A stretch of DNA of 64,000 bases from Photorhabdus luminescens subsp. luminescens (GCF_001083805.1 NZ_JXSK01000001.1:62001-126000); one strand, 5' to 3'. Positions 17,160 to 26,838 are shown, numbered from the stretch's first letter. Notes: a model not told the origin generated them from the sequence alone. Made by a program: numbers and translations.

Positions 17160-18467
17160 TCACCGAAATTGTGGCAGATAATCACGGTTTATCATTAATA
17201 CGTCATCCAATAGTGGTGAAGCAATATCTGCATCGGCAACCAGTGGATTGGTAATCAGTGCTAATAGCGCAGCATTGCGATCGCCATAAATGGCTGCTTT
17301 GATCGTCAAGCGTTCATAAGTTTTTATCTGTTGTGTCAAAGGATACATACTGTCAGGCAAACGGCCGAACGTCAGCGGGTGGGCGCCTTCTGCATTAATA
17401 ATACAATTGGTTTCGATGACGGCATCATCCGGTAAACCACGAATAGCACCGTGGTTTGTGGTATTGACCACCAATTGGTTATCAAGATTGTTATGAATGG
17501 CGCAAATCAGATCCAGTGCGACCTCAGAATAGAATGAGCCACCGCGGAAACTGAGTTGTTCTGGTTTGTGATCAAGTTCTGGATCAGCATACAGTTCGAA
17601 TAGTTCCTGTTCTACTTTCATAACTTGTTCTGCCCGAGTGCCTTGTTCGACCGCAGCCTCGCGCTCTTCCTGTAACATATTGCGGGTTTGATAGAAATAG
17701 CGGTGATAAGGGCAGGGGATTGCGCCTAGTGCCTTGAGTAGTGGTGGAGGCCAGGGTGCCTCTTGAATATTATTCATGGTTAAAACAGCACCATTGCATA
17801 GCATATCAAGAATTTGTTGAGTTTTATCCTGACCTGAAACCAGTACTTGATGCACCCAGACCATATGATTAAGCCCGGCAAAGCGTAACTGCACGTCCTG
17901 ATAAGGACGTTGTAACATATTAGCTATCATGTGATGCATTGTGACTGGGACGTTACATAAGCCAATAATTTTTGCTTTGCTATAGCGGGAGATTGCTTCG
18001 GTGACGATCCCGGCTGGATTGGTGAAGTTAATCATCCATGCGTCTGGGGCAAGTTGCTCGACTTTATAGGCGATATCTAGTAAAACGGGGATGGTACGTA
18101 GCGCTTTGGCAAATCCGCCTACGCCGGTAGTTTCCTGACCGATCAAGCCATATTTTAACCCCAGACGTTCGTCCGCAGCACGTGCCGGAAGCTGGCCGAC
18201 ACGCAATTGAGTCAAAATAAAACTGGCGCCGCGAATGGCGTCATCTGGTGTGAAATGGACGCTGACAATAACGTGTTCCATGTTGTGACGAGCTAACATA
18301 CGGCGAGTAAGCGCGGCGATAATTTCTACTTTCTGTTTTCCACTGTCAATGTCAACTAATGCCAGTTCAGATAGTGGAATGCTTTTTTTGTGTTGAATAA
18401 GCCCTTCGACTAATTCGGGGGTGTAGCTGCTACCGCCGCCAATAACAGCTATTTTGACTCGTTTCAT
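17160..18467 (-). CDS. chbF: 6-phospho-beta-glucosidase, glycoside hydrolase family 4
   Basis: The 435-residue protein has the GH4 NAD-binding start KIAVIGGGSSYTPELVEGL, the conserved INFTNPAGIVTEAI and the metal-binding GLCNVP motif. GH4 enzymes work by an NAD/Mn redox-elimination mechanism. It hydrolyses the monodeacetylated phosphorylated chitobiose delivered by the ChbBCA PTS. The ATG overlaps the chbA stop (ATGA). It is the last gene of the operon here; the chbG deacetylase and chbR regulator of E. coli are not adjacent. Confidence 0.93.
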   Translation of the reverse strand: MKRVKIAVIGGGSSYTPELVEGLIQHKKSIPLSELALVDIDSGKQKVEIIAALTRRMLARHNMEHVIVSVHFTPDDAIRGASFILTQLRVGQLPARAADERLGLKYGLIGQETTGVGGFAKALRTIPVLLDIAYKVEQLAPDAWMINFTNPAGIVTEAISRYSKAKIIGLCNVPVTMHHMIANMLQRPYQDVQLRFAGLNHMVWVHQVLVSGQDKTQQILDMLCNGAVLTMNNIQEAPWPPPLLKALGAIPCPYHRYFYQTRNMLQEEREAAVEQGTRAEQVMKVEQELFELYADPELDHKPEQLSFRGGSFYSEVALDLICAIHNNLDNQLVVNTTNHGAIRGLPDDAVIETNCIINAEGAHPLTFGRLPDSMYPLTQQIKTYERLTIKAAIYGDRNAALLALITNPLVADADIASPLLDDVLMINRDYLPQFR

Positions 18468-18805
18468 ATTTTTTCCTCTTGTGATGGTATTCGGCGATAG
18501 AGTTCAATCATATCGCTGGCAAGATCTTGAATAACCATTGCGTTCATTAAGTGATCTTGCGCATGGACGGTGATGAGATTGACCGGTAATTTACCGCAAC
18601 CTTCATCCAATCCGATGAGGGTAGTTTGAATGGTGTGTGCTTCTTTGATTGCCTGTTGGGATTCAGTCATCAGTGTTTGTGCTGTTTGAAAGTCACCGTT
18701 TCTGGCATGTTGTAAGGCCATTAGCGCATGACTGCGTGCGCTTCCGGCATGAATCAGCAGTTCTACAATAATTTTTTCTAAATCAATAGGTTGTTCTAAA
18801 TCCAT
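18464..18805 (-). CDS. chbA: PTS chitobiose/cellobiose-specific EIIA component
   Basis: The 113-residue all-helical lactose-family EIIA keeps the phospho-His in LITVHAQDHLMNAM. It begins LEKIIVELLIHAGSARSHALMALQHAR. It passes phosphate from HPr to ChbB. TCGGAGGA precedes the ATG. Order chbB-chbC-chbA-chbF, with small gaps, shows one operon. Confidence 0.94.
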   Translation of the reverse strand: MDLEQPIDLEKIIVELLIHAGSARSHALMALQHARNGDFQTAQTLMTESQQAIKEAHTIQTTLIGLDEGCGKLPVNLITVHAQDHLMNAMVIQDLASDMIELYRRIPSQEEKI

Positions 18806-18823
18806 GTGTAAATCCTCCGAAAA

Positions 18824-20152
18824 TTAGGGTTGGGATTGAGTTTCTACACCGGTGGATGCTGTGTTTTCTCGTTGTTTATCTTCTTCGTTGAGCAACTGTT
18901 TTTCATAAATTTTGAAGAAGGGATACCAGATAAAAAGGTCGATTATCATTAGCATGACAACTAGCACTGCCGCACGATAATCCCAGGCGGCGGAAATCAT
19001 TGCGCCGAATGGTGCCGGTGCAGTCCAGGGGGAAAGGGCGACCGTTTTATGCACCAGGTCAAGATGCAGGGTGCTGTAGGACAATACTGCATTGACCAAT
19101 GGCACAACCAATAGAGGAATAAATAAGGTTGGATTCATCACAATCGGTGAACCAAATAGCAGTGGTTCGTTAATATTGAATATGGATGGAACTACGCCCA
19201 GTTTTCCAATAGTGCGCAAATGTATAGAACGGCTGCGCAGATAAAGAATCGCCAGAACCAGTGTAGAACCAGAGCCGCCAAGACAGATATAAAATGACCA
19301 GTAAGGATCAGTAAAAATTTGTGTTGCAGCAGTACCTTGAGCCATTAATGTGGCATTGGTAGCAATATTTGCCATAAAAATAGGGGCCATCAAGCCAGTG
19401 ATAATGTTGGCGCCATGAATACCGGCAAACCACAGTAGGTTAGAAATGAGTAGCGCCAGTATAATGGCAGGCAGAGTATCACCGACGGAGATGAGTGGGT
19501 GGAACATCTGCATTATGGCTGCGGGAATAAGTAGATTGAATTCACTCTGTAATAGCAAGCTGGCAGGATAAACTGTCAACAAGATACCTATGACTGGGTA
19601 CAGAAGTTCAAAAGAACGGGCGATTGCTGGCGGTACTTGCGTTGGCATTCGGATGGTGATGTTGTATTTTTTTAGTAGACGCGTTAGTTCAACTGACCAG
19701 ACAGCGCAAATTAAAGCGGTAAATACACCGGCGCCACCGAGGAAATCGAGAGCTATTTTGTTTTCTATCTGTGGTGCTGCTGCTAGCAAAAACGCTACCA
19801 GTGACAGTAAAGCAGAAGTTAGTCCATCCAGACCGTAAGATTTAGCCAAACTATAGGCGGCGCCGACCGCAACAAAGACACTCATTAAGCCCATAGTCAT
19901 AAAGTAAGGCATGGTAATGGTGCCCCAGTGAGTTTTGGCAAAGGACAACCAAGCTTGGCCGAATGAGGATGTAGTCTGTAAATCGAAGGGTGGGTTTGCC
20001 ACAATTAACATCATGCTGCCGATGATCAAAAACGGCATGGCTGAGATAAAACCGTCACGCATTGCAATAATATGCCGCTGGTTACCGATTCGCCCGGCAA
20101 TCGGGATAATATAGCGTTCTAAGACACAAGTAAAAGAGGTATAGAGACTCAT
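18824..20152 (-). CDS. chbC: PTS chitobiose/cellobiose-specific EIIC permease
   Basis: The protein has 442 residues from the ATG at 20152, with GGAG seven bases upstream; the upstream in-frame codon is TTG. It has about ten transmembrane segments of the EIIC lactose/cellobiose family: RDGFISAMPFLIIGSMMLI, WFAGIHGANIITGLM, and the substrate-loop signature FNINEPLLFGSPIVMNP. It imports chitobiose or a related beta-diglucoside with phosphorylation. A chitin-derived source fits an insect-associated bacterium (inference). Confidence 0.94.
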   Translation of the reverse strand: MSLYTSFTCVLERYIIPIAGRIGNQRHIIAMRDGFISAMPFLIIGSMMLIVANPPFDLQTTSSFGQAWLSFAKTHWGTITMPYFMTMGLMSVFVAVGAAYSLAKSYGLDGLTSALLSLVAFLLAAAPQIENKIALDFLGGAGVFTALICAVWSVELTRLLKKYNITIRMPTQVPPAIARSFELLYPVIGILLTVYPASLLLQSEFNLLIPAAIMQMFHPLISVGDTLPAIILALLISNLLWFAGIHGANIITGLMAPIFMANIATNATLMAQGTAATQIFTDPYWSFYICLGGSGSTLVLAILYLRSRSIHLRTIGKLGVVPSIFNINEPLLFGSPIVMNPTLFIPLLVVPLVNAVLSYSTLHLDLVHKTVALSPWTAPAPFGAMISAAWDYRAAVLVVMLMIIDLFIWYPFFKIYEKQLLNEEDKQRENTASTGVETQSQP

Positions 20153-20180
20153 GAGGGACTCCAAGTGGTGGTGAAATGGC

Positions 20181-20486
20181 TTATTCCAACAGGCTTAATG
20201 CCTTATCGAGAACCTTATCACCACGAAGGGTGCCATAATCCATCATGTCAATAACGTCTATTGGTTTGCCGAGTGGTTTGGCGATAGCGGAAAAATGAGA
20301 TAATTGATACTTCACTTGTGGGCCGAGTAGAACAACGTCAACGTCGGTTATCAGGTGTTCTAATTCAACTATGGGGGCTGCTTTGATCTCAATGTCCAAT
20401 GCCCGTTTTATCACTTCTGCTTGCATACGTTGTACCAATATGCTGGTGGACATACCGGCTGCACAACACAATAGGATTTTTTTCAT
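20181..20486 (-). CDS. chbB: PTS chitobiose/cellobiose-specific EIIB component
   Basis: The 101-residue protein has the EIIB phosphocysteine loop KKILLCCAAGMSTSILVQRM. It is the first gene of the chb operon, with GGAG before the ATG. It transfers phosphate from ChbA to the sugar. Confidence 0.94.
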   Translation of the reverse strand: MKKILLCCAAGMSTSILVQRMQAEVIKRALDIEIKAAPIVELEHLITDVDVVLLGPQVKYQLSHFSAIAKPLGKPIDVIDMMDYGTLRGDKVLDKALSLLE

Positions 20487-20856
20487 TGCTCAGTCTCCAG
20501 TTTGTTATATCGTTTCTTATGGGATAAGTGGTTAATGAGAGCTTTCACTTTATTAAGACTAGCAACTTATGTTAAATATGTTGCGATTCTGTTCGCATAT
20601 TAATCAAGAATAGTTTAAGGAATAGGGATGGAATGTGATCTTCGTTTGCATTGTACATAGTGTGAAATTGTCAAGTTAGATTAGGACGTTGCAGCGGGAT
20701 TTTTTACTTATGGAATGAGGGTGAGTGCTGGTTTATACCTCGTATGGTTATCGGCTATGGATCGTTAATCTTTGCCTTTTTCATAAATACGCCATATCAT
20801 CCATATAAGTAATATATGCAAAATACGCACTCAAGTAGATACACTATGGAGGCAGT
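20487..20856. promoter_or_regulatory. Intergenic region upstream of chbB and the Xre/RES pair
   Basis: This 370-bp gap holds the divergent promoters of the chb operon and the toxin-antitoxin pair. TGTGA half-sites appear near 20634 and 20661, as expected of CRP control of a PTS operon, but neither has a good TCACA partner. I see no chbR gene and no clear operator. Confidence 0.3.
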
Positions 20857-21534
20857 ATGATTACCAAATCCCACCCTAAGTCGAAGCATGTTAGCTTTAA
20901 CTTCCTTTCAATGGATACCATTGAGTTGTCAAGCAATAAGGATGTTGCTAAACATATCAATTTGTCTGATATTCCCGTTGATGAGGCAGATCAATATGTT
21001 GTCGTGAAATTGCCAAGATCAATTGATTATTATGATATTAAGCTTGCAATAGCTAGCGCAGTAACTGCTGTCACTACATTCAATAAACACAAACATTTGC
21101 CTTTGGTGACTGAACCATCTGAAAGTGAATTTGCTTCCCGTAATGAAGCACGTCTCGAAAAATTAAAAAATCAGATCCTTACTGATTCAAAGTGGCTAAC
21201 TGCAAGTGAACTTAGCAGATTAACCGGATCTAAATCGGTTAATTCCAGCGCTGCGGCAAATCGGTTGAAAAAGTCGAAAAAAATATTCGCATTGCCCATT
21301 AATGGTAAAGATCTATTCCCGTTGTATGCTCTAGACGAAGGCGGCCAGCCGTTACCTGTGATAAAAAACGTTATTGAGCTGTTTAAGAACAAAACGCCCT
21401 GGTCAATAGCTATTTGGTTTGGTACACCAAATAGTTGGCTCAGTAATAAAAAGCCAAAGGATCTTTTATTAACTCAACTTGATGATGTTTATATGGCAGC
21501 CAAAGAAGAAGTTGAAGGGCCGCGTCATGGTTGA
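20857..21534 (+). CDS. Xre/MbcA/ParS-type antitoxin of a RES toxin
   Basis: The 225-residue protein has GGAGG just before its ATG. Its C-terminal third (TPWSIAIWFGTPNSWL...KPKDLL, then VYMAAKEEV) is the toxin-binding MbcA/ParS/DUF2384-type signature. The middle (LTASELSRLTGSKSVNSSAAANRLKKS) looks like a helix-turn-helix. The N-terminal 100 residues are not recognised and make it longer than usual for the family. It overlaps the RES toxin gene by 8 bp. It should neutralise the toxin and autoregulate the pair. Confidence 0.75.
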   Translation: MITKSHPKSKHVSFNFLSMDTIELSSNKDVAKHINLSDIPVDEADQYVVVKLPRSIDYYDIKLAIASAVTAVTTFNKHKHLPLVTEPSESEFASRNEARLEKLKNQILTDSKWLTASELSRLTGSKSVNSSAAANRLKKSKKIFALPINGKDLFPLYALDEGGQPLPVIKNVIELFKNKTPWSIAIWFGTPNSWLSNKKPKDLLLTQLDDVYMAAKEEVEGPRHG

Positions 21535-22192
21535 TGATGAAAAGGAGCTTCAAGAAAATATACCATTTCCTCCAGAGAATACAGGAGTTAAGATTCAAAA
21601 GTGGAAAGCTGGTACACCTATTGAACGTATTCATAGAATTAAGTTTAAAGGGATTGAATTTAATCCTGGCATTGGCAATGCTCGTTTTAGCCCGTTCAAG
21701 AATAATGGAATTTTCGTTCCGACAATCTATGGTGGTGAAAACATAGGGGTAGCTATTATGGAGACGATTTTACATGATATTCCATTGAATTGCTCCGGTA
21801 TACCTGTTTATCTTGGTAAACTAGATGACTTAGCGCGTAGCCGAATTATTCCGAGAAAAGATATCAAGTATGTGGATATCAATCCACGAATACTGAAGAA
21901 GTGGGGAATTATTCAGAGCCAGTTAATAGAATCAGAGGCATCGGATTATCATATTACTCGAAGATGGGCAGCCAAAATTTATCATGATAATCCTGATGCT
22001 CAAGCAATTCGATGGTCTTCTAAGCAGCACGGGAGCAAAGCGATAATAATTTTTGGGGATCGGGTAAAAGAAGGAGATTTGAGTGTGTCTATTGAATCTG
22101 AGCCAGCAGCTACTTCTAAAGAAGTTAACGAAAAACTTAAAGATTTGGCCGATGAAATGGAACTAGTTCTGGTGCCTAAAAATATTACGTAA
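21527..22192 (+). CDS. RES-domain toxin (NAD+-degrading family)
   Basis: The protein has 221 residues from the ATG at 21527, which overlaps the antitoxin stop; an earlier in-frame start at 21479 has no ribosome site. The RES pattern is present: RIHRIKFKGIEFNPGIGNARFSP near the N-terminus (first Arg), AIMETILHDIP (Glu) and the later SSKQHGSKAIIIFGDR strand with the Ser. Known RES toxins degrade NAD+ in the cytoplasm. The length and the antitoxin partner indicate a complete module. There is no sign of decay, unlike the two other toxin-antitoxin loci in this window. Confidence 0.82.
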   Translation: MVDDEKELQENIPFPPENTGVKIQKWKAGTPIERIHRIKFKGIEFNPGIGNARFSPFKNNGIFVPTIYGGENIGVAIMETILHDIPLNCSGIPVYLGKLDDLARSRIIPRKDIKYVDINPRILKKWGIIQSQLIESEASDYHITRRWAAKIYHDNPDAQAIRWSSKQHGSKAIIIFGDRVKEGDLSVSIESEPAATSKEVNEKLKDLADEMELVLVPKNIT

Positions 22193-22432
22193 ATATCCGT
22201 TGATTTTCATCATTAGAGAGGTTTTTAAGTTGTTCGACTAAACCATTATTTTACAAGTGCTTGCGGGCCGTTCTATATTATGACAAAACATTATGCGCTG
22301 GTAGAGCTGGAATGGATTTAACTTATTGAATCTTAAAAATAGTTTTTTTATTATTTACCTATACAGTTCATTTACAACTATTTTCTGTGATAAACTTGCT
22401 GGCGTTTATTACCAGCTCTGTTTGAGGTGCTT

Positions 22433-23134
22433 CTGAACACGCCATCGCAGCTTTCGTTACCTTTGTATCTTCCCGATGATGAAACTTTCGCCAGTTTCTT
22501 TCCGGGGGAAAATGCCACCCTGTTAGCTGCAATCAAATTGGCCATTAATCAGCCGCATGGCAGCTATATTTATTTCTGGTCCCGTGACAGTGGAGGCCGA
22601 AGTCATTTGTTGCATGCCGCCTGTGCTGAGTTGTCCCTGAAAGATGAAGCTGTGGGCTATGTTCCGCTGGATAAACGCGCCTATTTTATCCCTGAGGTGC
22701 TTGATGGCATGGAACACTTATCACTGGTTTGTATTGATAATATTGAGAGTATTGCTGGTGATGAAGAGTGGGAAATGGCGATTTTCAATCTTTATAATCG
22801 CATTCTGGAGATTGGTCGCACTTGTTTGCTGATTAGCGGCGATCGCCCGCCTCGCCAGATTAATCTTAAGTTACCTGATTTGGCTTCTCGTCTGGATTGG
22901 GGGCAAATTTATAAATTACAACCGCTTTCCGATGATGAAAAATTACAAGCCTTGCAATTGCGAGCGAAGTTACGTGGTTTTGAATTGCCAGAAGATGTAG
23001 GGCGCTTTTTACTGAAAAGATTGGACAGAGAAATGCGAACTCTGTTTATGGCATTGAATCAGTTAGATCATGCTTCGATAGTTGCTCAGCGCAAGTTGAC
23101 GATTCCATTTGTGAAGGATATTTTGCACCTTTAA
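22433..23134 (+). CDS. hda: DnaA inactivator Hda, CTG start
   Basis: The protein has 233 residues from CTG at 22433 (read [16 protein letters not shown]). GAGG lies five bases before the CTG, whereas the in-frame GTG at 22427 overlaps that ribosome site. E. coli Hda is also known to start at CUG. The N-terminal QLSLPL is the beta-clamp-binding motif. The AAA+ region includes [18 protein letters not shown] (Walker A-like), [15 protein letters not shown] (Walker B) and the arginine-finger helix [13 protein letters not shown]. With the clamp, Hda promotes DnaA-ATP hydrolysis after initiation. Confidence 0.95.
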   Translation: MNTPSQLSLPLYLPDDETFASFFPGENATLLAAIKLAINQPHGSYIYFWSRDSGGRSHLLHAACAELSLKDEAVGYVPLDKRAYFIPEVLDGMEHLSLVCIDNIESIAGDEEWEMAIFNLYNRILEIGRTCLLISGDRPPRQINLKLPDLASRLDWGQIYKLQPLSDDEKLQALQLRAKLRGFELPEDVGRFLLKRLDREMRTLFMALNQLDHASIVAQRKLTIPFVKDILHL

Positions 23135-23135
23135 A

Positions 23136-23159
23136 GATGATGGTGGTGTCACCATCATC
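23136..23159. terminator. Bidirectional terminator between hda and yfgD
   Basis: GATGATGGTG (23136-23145) pairs perfectly with CACCATCATC (23150-23159) between two convergent genes. On the minus strand TTTAAAG follows; on the plus strand the next bases are only moderately T-rich. Confidence 0.65.
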
Positions 23160-23172
23160 ATATCTATTCTTA

Positions 23173-23529
23173 TCAATTAAGAATTTCTTTTACTTTTTCC
23201 GGTGGGCGTCCAAGTCTAGCTTTATCACCGCAAACGACGATTGGGCGTTCAATCAGTTTAGGATTGGCGATCATCGCTTTCAGTAAATCATGCTGAGTGA
23301 GTTTTTCATCAGCCAGATTCAACTCCTTGTAGAGATCTTCTTTCGTTCTCATCAATTGGCGTGCATCATGAAAACCAAGCTGTTCTAGCAGAACGGATAA
23401 TTGCGCTACAGTGAGAGGAGTTTCCAAATAGAGAATAATTTGTGGTTTAATTCCCCGTTCTTCAATAAGAGCCAGAGTTTCACGGCTTTTGGAGCAGCGG
23501 GGATTATGATAAATCGTCACCTGTTGCAT
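23173..23529 (-). CDS. yfgD: ArsC-family reductase-like protein YfgD
   Basis: The 118-residue thioredoxin-fold protein begins VTIYHNPRCSKSRETLAL with the ArsC catalytic Cys. It has RPIVVCGDKARLGRPPEKV near the end. It closely resembles E. coli YfgD, which lies next to bepA there too. The family is arsenate-reductase-like, but no ars genes are near and its substrate is unproven. Confidence 0.88.
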   Translation of the reverse strand: MQQVTIYHNPRCSKSRETLALIEERGIKPQIILYLETPLTVAQLSVLLEQLGFHDARQLMRTKEDLYKELNLADEKLTQHDLLKAMIANPKLIERPIVVCGDKARLGRPPEKVKEILN

Positions 23530-23538
23530 GAGAATTCC

Positions 23539-25002
23539 TTAACGTTTGTATTGACTGTAACGCTGTTGTAGCTGGCGTAATTGATCGATACGAGCATCAT
23601 AACGTGCTTGATCGTAACTGCCTAATTTTACGAGCGCGCTGGCGCTACTGAGGTATTTGATGGCATTGTCAAATTGACCGCGAAGGGCCATTTCTTCCGC
23701 ATGCGCTGATAATTCTTCATGGCGTTTGCCTTGCTTGGCGGCAGCCTCGGCCATCAGGCGCCAACCGTTTGGATCATCTGGGTTATTGAATGTATAGCGG
23801 TGGAGTAGTTTTAAAGCTTGTTGATATTGCTTTGCGTGAATAAGCGCATTAGCGAGATTAATTTGTAATACCAAATTGTCCTTTTGTTTTTGTAACGCGT
23901 TCTGTAACCGGGTGATAGCCTGAGCAATTCGGTTCTGTTCGATGTCTATGTCAGTCATTGTGTCAATAAACCAGATATTATCCGGTTGTTTTGCTAACAG
24001 TGGTTCCAGAATAGCCTGTGCTTCAGTGTATTTTTTATCTTGAGCAAGCAAGATTGCTCGGCCATAAGCGGCGGCAAGTTGCTCTTTAGCTGTGCCTCTA
24101 CGGTAATTTTCCAAAATTTGTTCAAGATAGCTGCGTTGCTCGGTGGTGTACATGCCCATAACACGGACTCTGGCGAACAAAAAGTCTTGAGATTGTGGAA
24201 TGTTCTGGGCCGGATATTGATTAGCGCGGTTACGCGCATCAGCAAGGCGGCTGTCAGGTAGCGGGTGGGTGAGTAACATTTCTGGCGGCTTAGAACTGTA
24301 ACGGGTTTGATCGACCATAATCTGCATAAAGGCTGGCATACCTTGAGGATCAAAGCCAGCTTTACGTAATGTTTGCATGCCAATACGATCAGCTTCTTGT
24401 TCATTGGATTGAGTAAAACTGATCATGCCTTGTTGTACACCCGCAATAGTCCCACTGAGGGCTGCCATCCCTGCTTGTGGGTTAGCCATGAGTAAAAGGA
24501 TAGAACCTAGCGTGCCTGCCCAGGCTAGCGGTGCTGTGCGTTGCTGATCTTCCATCATTCGCGCCAGGTGGCGTTGAGTGACGTGAGAAATTTCGTGAGC
24601 TATTACGGAGGCAAGTTCGCTTTCATTACGGCTATAACGAAAAAGCGCAGCATGGAGTACCACATTACCGCCAAAGAAAGCATAGGCGTTGATATTCGGG
24701 TTATCAATCAGATAGAAATGGAAAGGCGTTTTAACTGAGTCCGCATGAGCCACCAGCCTTTGTCCAATGGCATTAATATATTGTGTCAATAATGGGTCAT
24801 AAATCAGCGGAGCGTTGTCACGCATCTGGCGAGCGTAGAAATCGCCCATTGCCAGTTCCTGATTGATGCTCAGGATTGAACCTGCCGTGGTACCGATATC
24901 TGGCAATGAATCTTCAATAGAGGCGCTGAGAACAGGAGGACTTGTTAGCAATAGCGTACTGATTAATATTGCTGTCAGAGATTGATTAGACATTATTTTC
25001 AT
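23539..25002 (-). CDS. bepA: Periplasmic chaperone/metalloprotease BepA
   Basis: The 487-residue protein has a signal peptide (hydrophobic residues 8-27, ending PPVLSA), the M48 zinc motif HEISH at 136-140 and a C-terminal TPR region (about 310-480). Length equals E. coli BepA. It matures or degrades LptD and supports outer-membrane assembly. An alternative start is the Met four codons in. It lies 9 bp upstream of yfgD. Confidence 0.94.
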   Translation of the reverse strand: MKIMSNQSLTAILISTLLLTSPPVLSASIEDSLPDIGTTAGSILSINQELAMGDFYARQMRDNAPLIYDPLLTQYINAIGQRLVAHADSVKTPFHFYLIDNPNINAYAFFGGNVVLHAALFRYSRNESELASVIAHEISHVTQRHLARMMEDQQRTAPLAWAGTLGSILLLMANPQAGMAALSGTIAGVQQGMISFTQSNEQEADRIGMQTLRKAGFDPQGMPAFMQIMVDQTRYSSKPPEMLLTHPLPDSRLADARNRANQYPAQNIPQSQDFLFARVRVMGMYTTEQRSYLEQILENYRRGTAKEQLAAAYGRAILLAQDKKYTEAQAILEPLLAKQPDNIWFIDTMTDIDIEQNRIAQAITRLQNALQKQKDNLVLQINLANALIHAKQYQQALKLLHRYTFNNPDDPNGWRLMAEAAAKQGKRHEELSAHAEEMALRGQFDNAIKYLSSASALVKLGSYDQARYDARIDQLRQLQQRYSQYKR

Positions 25003-25138
25003 AAAACAAAAGTGCTCTCATTTGGCCATCGTCTTAGATAATGCGTGTATGATAAACAAGGGTACCTTAAAATTAATCAATTAGTACAATTTTTAAGAAA
25101 AATAGAAATATGAATATTGCTATCAAGGAGCCTGGTTA

Positions 25139-26218
25139 ATGCTGGATATGATTATACAGTGGTATCGCCGTCGGTTTACTGATCCGCAAGTTATTGCGTT
25201 ATTTGTCATCCTCTTGGCAGGGTTTGGCATTATTTATTTCTTACATGGCATTTTGGCGCCTTTGCTGGTAGCGATTGTTCTTGCCTACTTGCTGGAATGG
25301 CCGACAGCTAAACTTGAAAGGTTGGGATGTTCACGCACAGTGGCTGTTTGTATTGTGCTGGTTATTTTTTCCGGTATCAGTTTGTTGGTCATCCTGATTG
25401 TCGCGCCAACCGCATGGCAGCAGGGGATTAATCTGTTGTCAGATATACCCAATATGCTTAATCGGTTTAATGAATATGCCCAAACATTACCGGCCCGTTA
25501 CCCGGTTTTGGTTGATGCCGGCATCATTGATATGATGGCCGAAAATCTACGTAGTAAGATTTCAACTGCCGGTGACTCTGTGGTGAAGTTTTCGGTGGCT
25601 TCATTGATTGGTTTATTAACGCTAGCTATCTATTTGATTCTGGTGCCGCTGATGGCCTTTTTCTTGCTAAAGGATAAAACCCAGATGCTGCAAGCATTGC
25701 AACGGGTTCTGCCGCGTAACCGTATTTTAGCCGGGCAAGTATGGCGCGAGGTGAATCAGCAAATTACTAACTATATTCGAGGTAAAGTCACGGAGATGGC
25801 GATCGTCGGTATTTGTACCTATGCGGTGTTTGCATTTCTTGGATTGGATTATTCATTACTGCTTTCTGTTTTAGTTGGGCTATCAGTGTTAATTCCTTAT
25901 GTAGGCGCGCTGATTGTCACGATTCCTGTTGTACTGGTTGCGTTATTTCAATGGGGCGTCGGGACAGATTTCTGGACCTTGATTATTGCTTATCTGGTCG
26001 TTCAGGGGCTGGATGGTAACTTGCTGGTGCCGATTTTATTCTCTGAAGCTGTAAACTTGCACCCTCTGGTAATCATTCTTTCTGTGATTACTTTTGGTGG
26101 GTTGTGGGGATTCTGGGGCGTATTTTTTGCTATTCCGCTGGCGACGCTAATTAAAGCAGTGATCCATGCATGGCCGGAAGAGATAGTTATAACAGAAGAC
26201 GATGAAATAAAAGAGTAA
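25139..26218 (+). CDS. perM: AI-2E-family permease PerM
   Basis: The 359-residue membrane protein is colinear with E. coli PerM (YfgO): MLDMIIQWYRRRFTDPQVIA, LAYLLEWPTAKLERLGCSR, and the C-terminal GGLWGFWGVFFAIPLATLIK. It has about seven or eight transmembrane helices with a central soluble segment. Family members include AI-2 exporters and transporters of unknown substrate. AAGGAG precedes the ATG. Confidence 0.93.
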   Translation: MLDMIIQWYRRRFTDPQVIALFVILLAGFGIIYFLHGILAPLLVAIVLAYLLEWPTAKLERLGCSRTVAVCIVLVIFSGISLLVILIVAPTAWQQGINLLSDIPNMLNRFNEYAQTLPARYPVLVDAGIIDMMAENLRSKISTAGDSVVKFSVASLIGLLTLAIYLILVPLMAFFLLKDKTQMLQALQRVLPRNRILAGQVWREVNQQITNYIRGKVTEMAIVGICTYAVFAFLGLDYSLLLSVLVGLSVLIPYVGALIVTIPVVLVALFQWGVGTDFWTLIIAYLVVQGLDGNLLVPILFSEAVNLHPLVIILSVITFGGLWGFWGVFFAIPLATLIKAVIHAWPEEIVITEDDEIKE

Positions 26219-26255
26219 ATTTATTTTTAATGGTACAGGTACCTGTCATTAGAGG

Positions 26256-26286
26256 AAGCACGGGATGGGAATATCCCTCCCGTACT
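26256..26286. terminator. Hairpin between convergent perM and bcp
   Basis: Arms around 26256-26270 and 26272-26286 (ACGGGATGGG...CCCTCCCGT) form an imperfect GC-rich stem in the convergent gap. T-tracts are weak. Probable transcription terminator for one or both genes. Confidence 0.45.
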
Positions 26287-26341
26287 TGCCTTTGGCATCT
26301 TGAGCTGTTAAATGAGCATGATTAAATTTTGAATCATTTTC

Positions 26342-26812
26342 TTAAGGGTGCTGTTTCAGATAATTCACCACGATTTGGTGGTGATCACTGGTCTTAAATT
26401 TATCAAAAACGTGCTCTATATTGCCGTTGGTATCGATCAGGAAACTGATACGGTGGATACCATCATAGGTTTTGCCCATAAACTGTTTCTCGCCCCAGAC
26501 GCCAAATTGTTCAGCAACTTGATGATCCTCATCGGACAACAATGTGAAGTTCAGCATTTCTTTTTCCACAAAGCGTGACAATTTACTTGGGGTATCTGTG
26601 CTAATGCCTAGCACTTCAACACCTGATTCCTTTAATTTATCCATTTCATCGCGCAGACCACAGGCTTGTACAGTGCAACCAGGAGTCATTGCTTTAGGAT
26701 AAAAATAGACTAAAACACGCTGGCCTTCGAAATCAGATAAATTGATTGTTTCTCCATCTTGGTCAGGAAGGCTGAACTGAGGGGCCTTATCACCGGCTTT
26801 CAATGGGTTCAT
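26342..26812 (-). CDS. bcp: Thioredoxin-dependent thiol peroxidase (peroxiredoxin Q)
   Basis: The 156-residue protein has the AhpC/Prx fold with peroxidatic Cys46 in MTPGCTVQACGLRD and Cys51 as the resolving residue five positions on. It begins LKAGDKAPQFSLPDQDGE. It reduces peroxides with thioredoxin. It follows gcvR by 26 bp on the same strand, as in E. coli. Confidence 0.96.
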   Translation of the reverse strand: MNPLKAGDKAPQFSLPDQDGETINLSDFEGQRVLVYFYPKAMTPGCTVQACGLRDEMDKLKESGVEVLGISTDTPSKLSRFVEKEMLNFTLLSDEDHQVAEQFGVWGEKQFMGKTYDGIHRISFLIDTNGNIEHVFDKFKTSDHHQIVVNYLKQHP

Positions 26813-26838
26813 CCTGTATTCTCCGTTTAATCTTTCAA

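Noticed and set aside
20634-20665. TGTGA half-sites as a CRP site for the chb operon
   Set aside because: No matching TCACA half at the right spacing; kept only as a note for the intergenic region.
22427-22432. GTG start for hda
   Set aside because: It overlaps the ribosome site; the CTG two codons on is correctly spaced and matches the known Hda N-terminus.
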